DNA of 37,107 nucleotides, taken from IMG/VR virus record IMGVR_UViG_3300046777_000307, positions 1 through 37,107 of that record, one strand, 5' to 3'. The notes under the pieces are model-generated. The model saw only the letters and a program-made list of their open reading frames with translations. It was not told the DNA's origin and did no database searches. Of the stretch, positions 6,797 through 14,351 are shown one piece after another. The position numbers were made by a program, and so were the translations under genes. The first letter of the stretch is position 1; the number at the start of each line of letters is the position of its first letter. The DNA comes from a virus.

Positions 6797-8793
6797 GCAC
6801 TTTTTGATTGTTTTTGCAACATTTGTAACGATGCAATACGCTCGTTGCTGCGAATATCCTCTTCTTTGAGGGCTAATTCAGCGATTTTTGCTCTACGCTC
6901 GAACTCTCCGTCGGTATTAGCACCACGAATGTTCTGCGATAGCCCTGAAATCACCTTCGCTTGGGTCTCTTGAGGCATTAACTGAGCCTCTATAATGTCT
7001 TTCTGAGCCGAAGCGTTGTTTCTGACAGCCTCAGACTGCGTCTTAGCTACTTGAGCCTCTGCAGCAGCGATTTGGAGCTGCGTATTAGCCTGTTGTAGCT
7101 GTTGTTGCTCTGGGTTAGGCTGCATCATCTGCTCTAATTGTGTGATCATCTCAGCACGATTTGGTAAGCTAGACGAGGCAATGATGCCTTTGAGGATCAT
7201 CGGCAGCACTGGAGTGTCAGGACCGAGGGTCTGTAAGAGGGCAATCAACTGCTGTTGCTCGTACTCACGGGCAATAATACCCAAAGTAGCCATCGGAATG
7301 AACTTGTAATCCGCTGCTGGATAACGCTCAGGGTCAAACTGCATAAAGCGATAGGCAGCCTTACGAATCAGAGGTACTAAGAAGTCCTCTTGGAAGTTCG
7401 TCAGTGTCCGCTTGTACTTCTTGATGATGCCAGCAATTGACATCGAGAACTGTGCAGCACCGTCACGGGTAAACTGTGTTGGCTGACCGGAAGCATCAAC
7501 CGTTCCAGTCGCTTGTAGCAACATACGCTCAAAGTTTTGGCTGATCGCCAAGTTACCTTGATCAGTTGTACCGAACTTGAATGGGAACAGAATCTCTGCT
7601 GGGTTGCCATTGGTGAGGATTGCTTTGCCGGGCTTGACTTCAAACTTAGCACCACGAGGTAGGCGGGTTGCGTCCATGGCAATCATCGGCGAGGTTGTGA
7701 GGGCTAGGCTGTCTAAGTGGCTACGCAACTGAGCGTCGATACCCTTTTGCATATTGTATGCCTTCTCGACAGTGCCACGACCCCAGAAACGGTTAGGTAC
7801 GGTATCATCCTGATATGCTACGACAGGACGATCCTTCATCATGTATGGGGTTTTCTCCGCCTTAAGAAGGGTTGATCCATTCGCAATAACAACAATCGCC
7901 TCGACGAGGTCGCTATACTTATCCGCAGTGCTATCCTCCGGAAAAAGATCGACAACTTCTTCACCTTCTTCATTCTCCAATTGTTCAATGTATTCACGAG
8001 GTACTAAGCCGTAATACTTCATGAGAAGTACTTTGTCGTCCTTAAACTGTACATCTTCCTGTGTTGGCTCAAGATCATCGTCTTGACCGTAGGGCTGGAT
8101 GTCTACTTTACGATAGATACCCTTTTCGATACCCGATACTACCTGATGGATGGAAACATAAGACTCAATCGCTACACCCATCGCATCTTCGATGCTGACT
8201 GCATTAGGGTCAATCAAGAAGTTCTTAGGATTGATTGGGTTTAGCTTAACGCAGGTGTATTCCTTTTCCATCACACCGTAGGCAGCAGTACCATCTGCCA
8301 TCGGCATGGTCTGAGGATACATCTCAGTCTTCTTCGAGACTGTCAACTCACCGATACCAGTACCGTAGATCTCAGCCATCAACTCGATTTGAGTAATGGC
8401 TTTACGGATGTTTTCCTTCTCTAGGTCTTCTTTGAGTTGGAGTTTAAGGAGTTCAACATCGATAAGTTGTTGGTCCACCAAGTCATCACGGATGTCAAAC
8501 CATTCACCATTTCCGAATATTGCTTCGCAAATTTCTGCGTGTCTTGTTTCCACAGCCTGTTGAGTCGCTGGGGAGATAATACGGCTGCGCTCAGATTCTC
8601 TAGTACGGTCTTCTGCAGCCCACTTACCTCTGAATATCCGTTCATACTCTTTCCAATCCTCTAAGTAGTTGGTGTCCCGATGGTCACGCCAACGGTCACA
8701 GTGTGAAACGACAAACTCGACAATCTCTTTGTCGGACTCAGTTTCTTGTACGAATTCGTTTTGTCCTAATTCGTCTTTGGTAAATTCTGCCAT
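6793..8793 (-). CDS. Portal protein
   Basis: 666 residues, between the T7 portal (about 536) and P22 portal (about 725) in length. It lies downstream of large terminase and upstream of scaffold and coat. It contains RSRIISPATQQAVETRHAEICEAIFGNGEWF near the N-terminus and VPNRFWGRGTVEKAYNMQKGIDAQLR mid-way, patterns typical of podovirus head-tail connectors. The C-terminal 120 residues are a Gln/Ala/Glu-rich helical tail, as expected for the portal barrel or crown. Twelve copies should form the DNA entry vertex and dock the terminase. Confidence 0.88.
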   Translation of the reverse strand: MAEFTKDELGQNEFVQETESDKEIVEFVVSHCDRWRDHRDTNYLEDWKEYERIFRGKWAAEDRTRESERSRIISPATQQAVETRHAEICEAIFGNGEWFDIRDDLVDQQLIDVELLKLQLKEDLEKENIRKAITQIELMAEIYGTGIGELTVSKKTEMYPQTMPMADGTAAYGVMEKEYTCVKLNPINPKNFLIDPNAVSIEDAMGVAIESYVSIHQVVSGIEKGIYRKVDIQPYGQDDDLEPTQEDVQFKDDKVLLMKYYGLVPREYIEQLENEEGEEVVDLFPEDSTADKYSDLVEAIVVIANGSTLLKAEKTPYMMKDRPVVAYQDDTVPNRFWGRGTVEKAYNMQKGIDAQLRSHLDSLALTTSPMIAMDATRLPRGAKFEVKPGKAILTNGNPAEILFPFKFGTTDQGNLAISQNFERMLLQATGTVDASGQPTQFTRDGAAQFSMSIAGIIKKYKRTLTNFQEDFLVPLIRKAAYRFMQFDPERYPAADYKFIPMATLGIIAREYEQQQLIALLQTLGPDTPVLPMILKGIIASSSLPNRAEMITQLEQMMQPNPEQQQLQQANTQLQIAAAEAQVAKTQSEAVRNNASAQKDIIEAQLMPQETQAKVISGLSQNIRGANTDGEFERRAKIAELALKEEDIRSNERIASLQMLQKQSKSA

Positions 8794-8802
8794 GGTTTTC
8801 CT

Positions 8803-9321
8803 TTAAAAAGGTTTGGTATAACGAGCCATAATGTTGTACACACTTTGTGGCATTTGTCCGGATTTAGGAATTAGATTGCCTTGTATATCTAAATTACCCC
8901 CGAATAAACCAGTCCTGTAACCTGCTTCATACATTGTTGGGGTTTCAATATAGCGCCCATCCGGTAATTGAATATAAGTCTTCCCAGCTCCAGCACGGAA
9001 TTGACCTATATTAGTATCTACCTGAGGAACTGCTTTTACATTCACAGCTCCTCGGTTCATAATTCCTTGTTCAGGTAAAAACTGTCCAGAATTAGCAAAC
9101 GGAACAGCCTGTGCTACAGTTCCTAATAAACTAGTTAAAATACTTGGATTAGCTGCTACTTCTCTTTGTAGTACATTTAAAAAACCAGAACCGTATTGAT
9201 TTAATCCTTTATTTACAAAATCAGCACCAAATAATTCGCTATAAAACTTCTGCTTTTGTAATAAATCATTTGCTGTCAGTTGTGAATCTGAAACAGTATA
9301 GTTTTGTTCTTTATCAGCCAT
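8803..9321 (-). CDS. Unknown virion-region protein between TerL and portal
   Basis: 172 residues from ATG 9321 (GTGGA seven bases upstream; a GTG at 9333 would add four residues and overlap the terminase). There is no membrane segment or known motif. An N-terminal helical part is followed by a Gly/Pro/Gln-rich C-terminal half with PDGRYIETPTMYEAGYRTGLFGG. Base composition is more A/T-rich than in the flanking terminase and portal, which suggests later acquisition. A minor head protein is possible from position alone. Confidence 0.75.
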   Translation of the reverse strand: MADKEQNYTVSDSQLTANDLLQKQKFYSELFGADFVNKGLNQYGSGFLNVLQREVAANPSILTSLLGTVAQAVPFANSGQFLPEQGIMNRGAVNVKAVPQVDTNIGQFRAGAGKTYIQLPDGRYIETPTMYEAGYRTGLFGGNLDIQGNLIPKSGQMPQSVYNIMARYTKPF

Positions 9322-9322
9322 A

Positions 9323-10582
9323 TTAGTATCCACTTACAACATCGAGAGCTTCGTAGTCATCATCCTCATAATCCTGCTGATAGTGAGCTACGGCGAGCTG
9401 GTCAACATAAGCTAATGCGTCAACTAAGTCATCATGCACATTAGCGGTTGGGAAGAGGAGCATTTGATCTACTAACTCTCTCCAATCTTCATCTTCGTTT
9501 AGGGTAATACGACCGTGTTCCATACGACCCTGTAAAGCCCAAGCGATACGCTCAGTCTTCTTTTTATTCCCGTGCGTCAAATCGGTAATGTGAAAGTACA
9601 CATTGTATTTACGCATCATGTCATTGAGGTAGGGCAATACTGCGTTCTTTAGCGCTCCTCGTTCAATCCCTACCGAAGTAGGTTGGTATTCCTGTACGGC
9701 TCTGAGAATCTTCCCAGCAGTCTCTTTAATGTCCCACCTGCCATGGATAATCTTCTCTACGAACCAGTCGCCAGTATCTTCTACTTTTACAATCGCTATA
9801 GCGGATTCGTCGAGCTTCTTCTTTCCTGCACCCGCATTTTTAGCAACTTCCTCAAAACCTGCGAGATCGATGGCGATAACATAATCGCCGTACTGCGGAG
9901 CTTCTCCGTACTTAATCCATTCTTCCTTGAAAATCTCCTGCCCGGCATTATCAAAGGATGCTTCATATTCCTGCTTGAACGCAAAGGAAGAGAGCGTCTT
10001 GCGTGCAGCCTCAACCTCTTTCGGATCAATCGTCTCATTGTCTTTCGTGGTGAAGTGCCATGCTTTCCATTCTTCGTCTTCGCCGCTAACGCCGAGGCTA
10101 TACATATCGTAGAACCAGTTACGACCTGACGGAGTGGAGATAAACATTGCATCTCCTTTTTTATCCGACAGGGAAGCACGAACAATCTTCTCCCAAGTCT
10201 CCTGCTTAATAAACGCACACTCGTCTAAGACTGCGTAGTACAAACTGAGACCACGCAGGGTGTCACTGTTGTCAGCGCCACGAACATGAATCTTACGACC
10301 GTTCACCAGCGTAATGTCTAGGTTGTTGATGTGAGCAGACTTAATCACTGGTCTGCCGATCTCCAACAAGCTGTCCCAGATAATCTGTCTGGACTGTCCT
10401 AGCGTTGGTGAGACATACAACACTGCCGAGCCTTCAGGAGCCTCCAAAGCCTTGATGATCAGCATCATCGTTGCTAGACGGCTCTTACCGCATCGCCGCC
10501 CGGCTGCTATCACTTTAAAGCGGGTCTTGTCCTTAAAGACCTCCTGCTGCCACTTCAGTAGCTGAAAGTTAAGACTCGTCAT
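9323..10582 (-). CDS. terL: Terminase large subunit
   Basis: 419 residues; ATG 10582 has GAGGA upstream and overlaps the small subunit by 14 bases. The N-terminal ATPase has Walker A GRRCGKS (residues 28-34, Lys33), Walker B YAVLDE (Asp120, Glu121) and the coupling motif STPSGRNWF near residue 149. The C-terminal RNase H-like nuclease has AIDLAG (Asp239), SVGIERG, and HDD at 383-385. It is the packaging motor that pumps DNA through the portal and cuts it. The arrangement is complete with no missing catalytic residue that I can see. Confidence 0.95.
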   Translation of the reverse strand: MTSLNFQLLKWQQEVFKDKTRFKVIAAGRRCGKSRLATMMLIIKALEAPEGSAVLYVSPTLGQSRQIIWDSLLEIGRPVIKSAHINNLDITLVNGRKIHVRGADNSDTLRGLSLYYAVLDECAFIKQETWEKIVRASLSDKKGDAMFISTPSGRNWFYDMYSLGVSGEDEEWKAWHFTTKDNETIDPKEVEAARKTLSSFAFKQEYEASFDNAGQEIFKEEWIKYGEAPQYGDYVIAIDLAGFEEVAKNAGAGKKKLDESAIAIVKVEDTGDWFVEKIIHGRWDIKETAGKILRAVQEYQPTSVGIERGALKNAVLPYLNDMMRKYNVYFHITDLTHGNKKKTERIAWALQGRMEHGRITLNEDEDWRELVDQMLLFPTANVHDDLVDALAYVDQLAVAHYQQDYEDDDYEALDVVSGY

Positions 10583-10997
10583 CAGAGTCCTCAATCATAT
10601 CGACAACACCAGCGTCTACTGTAGGGCTAGACAAGCCAGTGATGTTAATGCTAATCTGCGGTGTCGAGCCACTGTTCTTTGCAGCGTCAAATACCGACAG
10701 CGGTAGAATACGATCGACACACAACTTCAGTGCTGCCATGTTATCCTTATCGTCAGGGTTCAATGCCTTGGCAATAAGGGTCTCAATAATCTTGTCACCG
10801 GAGGTTCCCAGCAGCCTCGCTTTGAACTCATTGATTCTGGCTGCGTCTCCGGCAGGTCTTCCGACCTTACCTCTGTTACCTTTTTTCTTAGCCTCGATGT
10901 CCTTCTTCAGAGGACGACCTACTTTACGACGGACTAACTTTGGTCTTTCTTTTTTAACTTCGACAACCGAAGTGTTTATATCGACAGAATCAGACAT
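10569..10997 (-). CDS. terS: Terminase small subunit
   Basis: 142 residues immediately before terL. The first 50 residues are strongly basic and hold two AT-hook-like GRP motifs (RRKVGRPLKK near 24 and GKVGRPAG near 45). The centre is helical (GDKIIETLIAKALNPDDKDN and MAALKLCVDRILPLS), and the C-terminus is acidic (IEDSDDES). It should recognise the phage DNA packaging site and regulate the motor. The neighbouring A/T-rich control region is a plausible binding target. Identification rests on order and the central helical motif. Confidence 0.82.
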   Translation of the reverse strand: MSDSVDINTSVVEVKKERPKLVRRKVGRPLKKDIEAKKKGNRGKVGRPAGDAARINEFKARLLGTSGDKIIETLIAKALNPDDKDNMAALKLCVDRILPLSVFDAAKNSGSTPQISINITGLSSPTVDAGVVDMIEDSDDES

Positions 10998-11149
10998 TGT
11001 CTTTTATCCTTAATGGAAGACTTGTTTAAGGGTAAAGCCTACTATATAGTGCTTTTACTCTATTGACTTGTATTCTATAGTAGCTTCTATATAGGAAGAA
11101 TTACTATATGAATTATCATCTCTGACGAAACACCCTAACGAATCATCAC

Positions 11150-11169
11150 AGTTCTATATAGTGCGAACT
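11150..11169. promoter_or_regulatory. Dyad overlapping terminase promoter start
   Basis: AGTTC-N10-GAACT spans the -10 box and predicted start site of the minus-strand promoter at 11167-11195. It is short and could arise by chance, but the position suits an operator. Confidence 0.3.
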
Positions 11170-11195
11170 ATATCATACTTTTAATGATTTGTCAA
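11167..11195 (-). promoter_or_regulatory. Sigma70-type promoter for packaging operon
   Basis: Minus strand: TTGACA (11195-11190), a 17-bp spacer ending TATGA, then TATAGT (11172-11167). The TG one base before the -10 box gives an extended -10. The start site is near 11160 and the leader to the small terminase start is about 160 bases. It shares CTTGACAAA with the other two minus-strand promoters. Confidence 0.88.
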
Positions 11196-11465
11196 GTACT
11201 TTGTTAACTTTCTTTACTCTGCAGACCAGCAGGGCTGTGCGGGACTCCGTAGGCTATATGGTCTCCGCTACCTCTGCTTCGCAGACCACTCCGTGTGCGC
11301 CGATTCTGCTATCGAGTCTGTCCCTTTTCTGTCTACTCTGTCACCAATTATTATTGTTAATACAATCAAGCACTTACATTGCAGTGCAATATAGTCTATT
11401 TTTACTATTTTGTATGCTATAGAGGCTCCGACAACATCACACATCACCGCATACCCCTCCCCCGG

Positions 11466-11483
11466 TGTTGTTTTTATACAACA
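11466..11483. promoter_or_regulatory. 18-bp perfect dyad, copy 1
   Basis: TGTTGT-TTTTAT-ACAACA: perfect 6-bp arms and an A/T spacer of six. The same arms and spacing recur at 11602 and, with one change, at 6742. It is a likely protein-binding site. Confidence 0.55.
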
Positions 11484-11490
11484 ATATCGA

Positions 11491-11524
11491 TGACGGCGAA
11501 TATACGCTATGACGAATATACGCT
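11491..11524. repeat. Direct repeat pair ATGACG...AATATACGCT
   Basis: CGAATATACGCT occurs at 11497-11508 and 11513-11524, each preceded by ATGACG, 16 bases apart; the first copy has three extra bases. The second ATGACG could act as a -35 box for TATAGT at 11533, so the pair may be an activator or initiator-binding site. Confidence 0.5.
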
Positions 11525-11601
11525 TACAGCTATATAGTTAAAAACTATTAAGACTGTGAAGGCGATAGCGGGAATGTATGAGGCGATGAAGCACCCTAAA
11601 G

Positions 11602-11619
11602 TGTTGTTTATTTACAACA
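11602..11619. promoter_or_regulatory. 18-bp perfect dyad, copy 2
   Basis: TGTTGT-TTATTT-ACAACA, identical arms and spacing to the copy at 11466, 136 bases away. It lies about 150 bases before the first early gene. Confidence 0.55.
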
Positions 11620-11772
11620 GTCTAGGTCAATAGAGTTAGGCTATCAAGACTCAATACCTATTAATAAATACAATGAAAACATAGGGTTTCTACCTATTCC
11701 AATAGAGACAAAATAGGATCATAATAGAATCATAGTAGTGATTGATTAACAGTAGATAAGAAAGGAAATACC

Positions 11773-11934
11773 ATGAATTATTCAGTCTTCCTAGTCATTT
11801 GTGCCATAGCTAACTTAGTCATTGGATCATCATTGATCATAATGTTTCAAAGTAATGTGGGGTTTGCAGGTCTTCTAGTCAGTTCGATCTGCATGGGTGT
11901 AGTATTTATTAAAGATGTTGTAAACAAACTTTAA
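11773..11934 (+). CDS. Small two-helix membrane protein, first early gene
   Basis: 53 residues with two hydrophobic stretches (about 4-25 and 29-47) and a short basic tail, so probably two inner-membrane helices. AAAGGA lies upstream of ATG 11773. It is the first gene after the control region. No family recognised; early phage membrane peptides often target host envelope functions, but nothing here shows that. Confidence 0.65.
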   Translation: MNYSVFLVICAIANLVIGSSLIIMFQSNVGFAGLLVSSICMGVVFIKDVVNKL

Positions 11935-11961
11935 TCAACAGTAGAACAGGAGAATAGAACC

Positions 11962-12198
11962 ATGAAAGCAACAGTAGAACAAGTAAAAGCACAACAGTCT
12001 AAAATGACTATCAGCGAAGACGATGTTTGCACTTGCTGTGGAAAACCACTAAAACAAGCTGGTGCGGCTTGGCTTGAATTGAGTTTCATCACGAATAAAT
12101 ACTATATTGATAATGTTGTGCCGCAACAGGAAAGCCAAGGTTATTTTCCATTTGGATTGACCTGTGCTAAAAAGATCGCATTAGCAGTTTACAATTAA
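11962..12198 (+). CDS. Small zinc-binding early protein
   Basis: 78 residues. A CTCCGKPL knuckle lies at about residue 27 and a single later Cys in GLTCAKKIA near the end, so metal binding is likely but the second CxxC is incomplete. The GCK/CGKPL form resembles phage and bacterial treble-clef-type proteins. ACAGGAG precedes the start. Function unknown. Confidence 0.7.
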   Translation: MKATVEQVKAQQSKMTISEDDVCTCCGKPLKQAGAAWLELSFITNKYYIDNVVPQQESQGYFPFGLTCAKKIALAVYN

Positions 12199-12276
12199 CT
12201 AAGGGTTTGTCCCTATTGCTGATGATCGGTGATAGGGCTAAACTGTAAACACTATCAACAAAGAAAGGGTTTAATT

Positions 12277-12495
12277 ATGACTTACATATCAGATAACATC
12301 ATCAATAACGCAATCGATTTGATCATCAATACTAGGGATTTTTGTGGCGATGAGAAACAAGCCATTAAAGATTTCTGTGCCGATGAAAAGATCAGCGATT
12401 GGAAAAAGGTTTATCGTATCGCTAACTTTAGGGCTAATCATCAGTGGAATGAATTTAAGAAACAAGCGGGAGTAAATCCAAAGTATTGTTTCTAA
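12277..12495 (+). CDS. Hypothetical early protein
   Basis: 72 residues from ATG 12277, chosen because AAGAAAGGG lies before it; an upstream in-frame ATG at 12229 has no such site. It is helical and mixed in charge, with two Cys in DFCGDEKQ and DFCADEKI repeats about 15 residues apart and Trp residues near the C-terminus. Not recognised. Confidence 0.65.
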   Translation: MTYISDNIINNAIDLIINTRDFCGDEKQAIKDFCADEKISDWKKVYRIANFRANHQWNEFKKQAGVNPKYCF

Positions 12496-12554
12496 CTTGC
12501 AGTAAATGTAAACTTAACAGGCAGTATCTTAACTTTAGACAGGAGTATTAAATT

Positions 12555-12800
12555 ATGAAGATCAAACCAATAGCGTCAAATATGACTGAATTAACCTTAG
12601 CCAATGGCGACAGGGTTTTATTTAGCTACGCAACACCGGTTGCATTGTTTACACAAGATGAGTTTGTGCAAACCCGCAAGAAATGGTCTAAGACTACAAC
12701 AAAGCATATCAACAAATGGTTTTCGTTGTCTGGATGGTTATTAGCTACAAATCGTTATGAGGATCAAGAATATTTCGATAACTTAGTGAAAGGGGTTTAA
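12555..12800 (+). CDS. Hypothetical early protein
   Basis: 81 residues, preceded by ACAGGAG. The N-terminal half looks like a small beta sheet (LTLANGDRVLFSYATPVA), and the C-terminal half is basic and helical (TRKKWSKTTTKHINKW). Proteins with this ANGDRVLFSY...PVA pattern occur in other phage early regions; no function is known to me. Confidence 0.68.
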   Translation: MKIKPIASNMTELTLANGDRVLFSYATPVALFTQDEFVQTRKKWSKTTTKHINKWFSLSGWLLATNRYEDQEYFDNLVKGV

Positions 12801-12802
12801 TC

Positions 12803-13132
12803 ATGTCTAATAAATACAACGGATGGACTAATTACGAAACATGGAACGCTAATTTATGGATTGATAACGATTGGCGTATGTCTGAACAAATAGCGATGAT
12901 TACGGCTGATTATTTCGGATCGTATGAAGATTTAGACACGATCACCGGCTTAGTAGCTGAGCGCATTAACGATATGTTTCTTGATATGATGCCGGATATT
13001 GAGCCGGGGTTTTATAGCGATGTTATGAGCGCATCTTTTCGTGAGGTAAACTTTCATGAGATCGCTAGATATTATGTTGAAGTAGAGGCGGAACAACAGG
13101 AAGACGACAAACAGGAAAGCGAGGCAGAGTAA
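12803..13132 (+). CDS. Conserved phage protein (NYETWN family)
   Basis: 109 residues. The N-terminal NKYNGWTNYETWNANLWIDND motif marks a widespread small phage and plasmid family (I believe the DUF7249-type family). The C-terminus is very acidic. Its function is unknown. The stop shares one base with the next start (TAATG). Confidence 0.8.
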   Translation: MSNKYNGWTNYETWNANLWIDNDWRMSEQIAMITADYFGSYEDLDTITGLVAERINDMFLDMMPDIEPGFYSDVMSASFREVNFHEIARYYVEVEAEQQEDDKQESEAE

Positions 13133-13221
13133 TGAAAAATTACCATATGGTCATTATTGGTATTTTATTGTTCATCTTTGCCCAAATTATGTGGCATTTG
13201 ACTGCGATAGGTGTAGTATGA
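13132..13221 (+). CDS. One-helix membrane peptide, 29 residues
   Basis: MKNYHMVIIGILLFIFAQIMWH... is a short charged start followed by a single hydrophobic helix. It is linked upstream by TAATG and downstream by ATGA overlaps, which supports real translation. Unknown role. Confidence 0.5.
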   Translation: MKNYHMVIIGILLFIFAQIMWHLTAIGVV

Positions 13222-13397
13222 TTACATTTAAACCGTATATCTTTAAGGATTTAGACCCGAATTCAGAAACATTCAACCAATGGAGTATTCGTTGGAGTGA
13301 AACGATGAGTTTAGATGGCTATCCTACATATAAAGACGCTTTAGACGATTTATATATTAAAGTTACAAACAAGGCAATTAGAGAGGGGGCTGTATGA
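13218..13397 (+). CDS. Hypothetical early protein
   Basis: 59 residues. ATG 13218 forms ATGA with the previous stop; a start 27 bases upstream would overlap it more. The sequence is soluble and mixed (ITFKPYIFKDLDPNSETFNQW). Not recognised. Confidence 0.6.
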   Translation: MITFKPYIFKDLDPNSETFNQWSIRWSETMSLDGYPTYKDALDDLYIKVTNKAIREGAV

Positions 13398-13528
13398 CTA
13401 ACTATTTATTCAAAGTATTTGACGATCACGGCAACATAATCTATACAGGTTGCGAGGGTGGATTAGCCTTAAAGTTTGAGATGATGGGCTATATTGTTCA
13501 ACGATTCTATGATGAGGTGGAATTATGA
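13394..13528 (+). CDS. Hypothetical early protein, 44 residues
   Basis: Begins MTNYLFKVFDDHGNIIYTG, a likely beta hairpin followed by a helix. AGAGGGGG lies before ATG 13394, and ATGA overlaps join it to both neighbours. Not recognised. Confidence 0.55.
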   Translation: MTNYLFKVFDDHGNIIYTGCEGGLALKFEMMGYIVQRFYDEVEL

Positions 13529-13710
13529 TTACTAGAGATGAGATGATTAACAAACTAACTTTTGCTATGTTTGACTCAATGGAAAACGATGCGGAATACC
13601 GATTAGAGATTTGCCGATATGGTCATAAGGGTTTTGAGGACTATACAGACGAAGAACTAATTAGGGAATACAGGGATTATCTTGATGATGATGAAAGCGA
13701 GGAATCATGA
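13525..13710 (+). CDS. Small acidic early protein
   Basis: 61 residues, strongly acidic towards the C-terminus (YTDEELIREYRDYLDDDESEES). GATGAGGTGG precedes the start. The TDEEL.REY pattern suggests a helix-turn of a protein-interaction kind. Acidic early phage proteins sometimes mimic DNA, but this one is too short to claim that. Confidence 0.6.
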   Translation: MITRDEMINKLTFAMFDSMENDAEYRLEICRYGHKGFEDYTDEELIREYRDYLDDDESEES

Positions 13711-13871
13711 CTAGATCAGAATTACAGTATGAGATTTGGAAGGATCTCGGCTATCTTGAGGGTAAAACTGACCCGAAGTATCAGCACCACTTATGGCGCT
13801 TATCTGATAGCGAACTTTTTAATCTTTGGCTAAACATTCACAATGCACGGGAGGCTTACAAACATGAGTAA
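13707..13871 (+). CDS. Hypothetical early protein, 54 residues
   Basis: Helical, with EIWKDLGYLEG and LWRLSDSELFNLWLNIHNAREAY. It is joined to the upstream gene by ATGA and overlaps the next gene by eight bases. Not recognised. Confidence 0.55.
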   Translation: MTRSELQYEIWKDLGYLEGKTDPKYQHHLWRLSDSELFNLWLNIHNAREAYKHE

Positions 13872-14031
13872 ACTTTATGAAGTTAAAGTATGGATTACAG
13901 TAGAGGCAGAAAACAAAACAGAGGTTTTCGAGAAGTTAGACGAAGTTTTAGGCTATGCTATCAGGCAACGAAGTGATTTTGAGAGTTTCGGTATAGACGA
14001 TTTAATTGACCTTGGAGAGGAGGTTTTATAA
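13864..14031 (+). CDS. Hypothetical early protein, 55 residues
   Basis: ATG 13864 is favoured by GGGAGG about ten bases upstream over an in-frame ATG at 13843. A strand-helix pattern (KLYEVKVWITVEAENKTEVFEKLDEVL) resembles the small beta-alpha proteins common in phage early regions. Unknown function. Confidence 0.6.
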   Translation: MSKLYEVKVWITVEAENKTEVFEKLDEVLGYAIRQRSDFESFGIDDLIDLGEEVL

Positions 14032-14175
14032 ATGGATAAATCAGAAAAGATAGAGGCGATTGTCAATCGTTTACTTAATGAAATGGATCTAGACGCTTTA
14101 CAACAATTCTATATCGATATGAAAACATTCGAGTTAGAAGACTTAGACGACGATCAATTAGACGCTTACTTATGA
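14032..14175 (+). CDS. Small acidic helical protein, 47 residues
   Basis: Starts directly after the previous stop with GGAGAGGAGG upstream. Rich in Asp and Glu, ending DLDDDQLDAYL. Not recognised. Confidence 0.55.
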   Translation: MDKSEKIEAIVNRLLNEMDLDALQQFYIDMKTFELEDLDDDQLDAYL

Positions 14176-14189
14176 AAGGATTTACAAAA

Positions 14190-14351
14190 ATGGACAAGTT
14201 TGATTATTACTTCGAGTTTCACCAAATGCGCTTAGACGATCCTGTATTCAGGGAACAATATGACGCTCATGAGTTCGATATTTGGTATGCTGACTTTTAT
14301 ATGATGTTGGAACAGGAACAGGAAAGGATTAACAGTTATGAAAACCACTAA
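14190..14351 (+). CDS. Small acidic early protein, 53 residues
   Basis: ATG 14190 is favoured by AAAGGA upstream; an in-frame ATG at 14172 overlapping the previous stop would add six residues but lacks a ribosome site. Rich in aromatic and acidic residues (FDYYFEFHQMRLDD, FDIWYADFYMMLEQE). Not recognised. Confidence 0.55.
   Translation: MDKFDYYFEFHQMRLDDPVFREQYDAHEFDIWYADFYMMLEQEQERINSYENH

Larger units (their letters stand above)
10998..11772. other. Divergent control region, no gene
   Basis: A 775-bp gap between the minus-strand packaging operon and the plus-strand early operon. It is A/T-rich with many CTATATAG-type words (CTATATAGTGC at 11042 and 11154; perfect palindrome ACTATATAGT at 11041-11050). 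It also holds a GC-rich island at about 11218-11340 with repeated GCAGACCA (11221, 11281) and the hairpin TCTGC-TTC-GCAGA, a palindrome ATTGCA-G-TGCAAT (11378-11390), and direct repeats and 18-bp dyads listed separately. Plus-strand promoters are less clear than the minus one: candidates are ATGACG-18 bp-TATAGT (11509-11538) and an extended TGCTATAGA (11415-11423). It could also hold the origin or packaging site. Confidence 0.7.

Noticed and set aside
9683-10129. 148-codon open frame opposite the large terminase
   Set aside because: Shadow of a strongly conserved gene; the terminase nuclease motifs lie in the opposite frame.
11218-11340. tRNA or known structured RNA in the GC-rich island
   Set aside because: No acceptor stem, T-loop GTTCRA or cloverleaf spacing could be found on either strand; kept only as an unexplained island.
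11189-11422. 77-codon hydrophobic open frame in the divergent control region
   Set aside because: Non-ATG start with no ribosome site, composition changes with the underlying GC island, and it overlaps the terminase promoter.
11572-11632. 17-codon leader peptide starting ATGTATGAGGCG
   Set aside because: Too short to judge, spans the second 18-bp dyad, and no attenuator follows.
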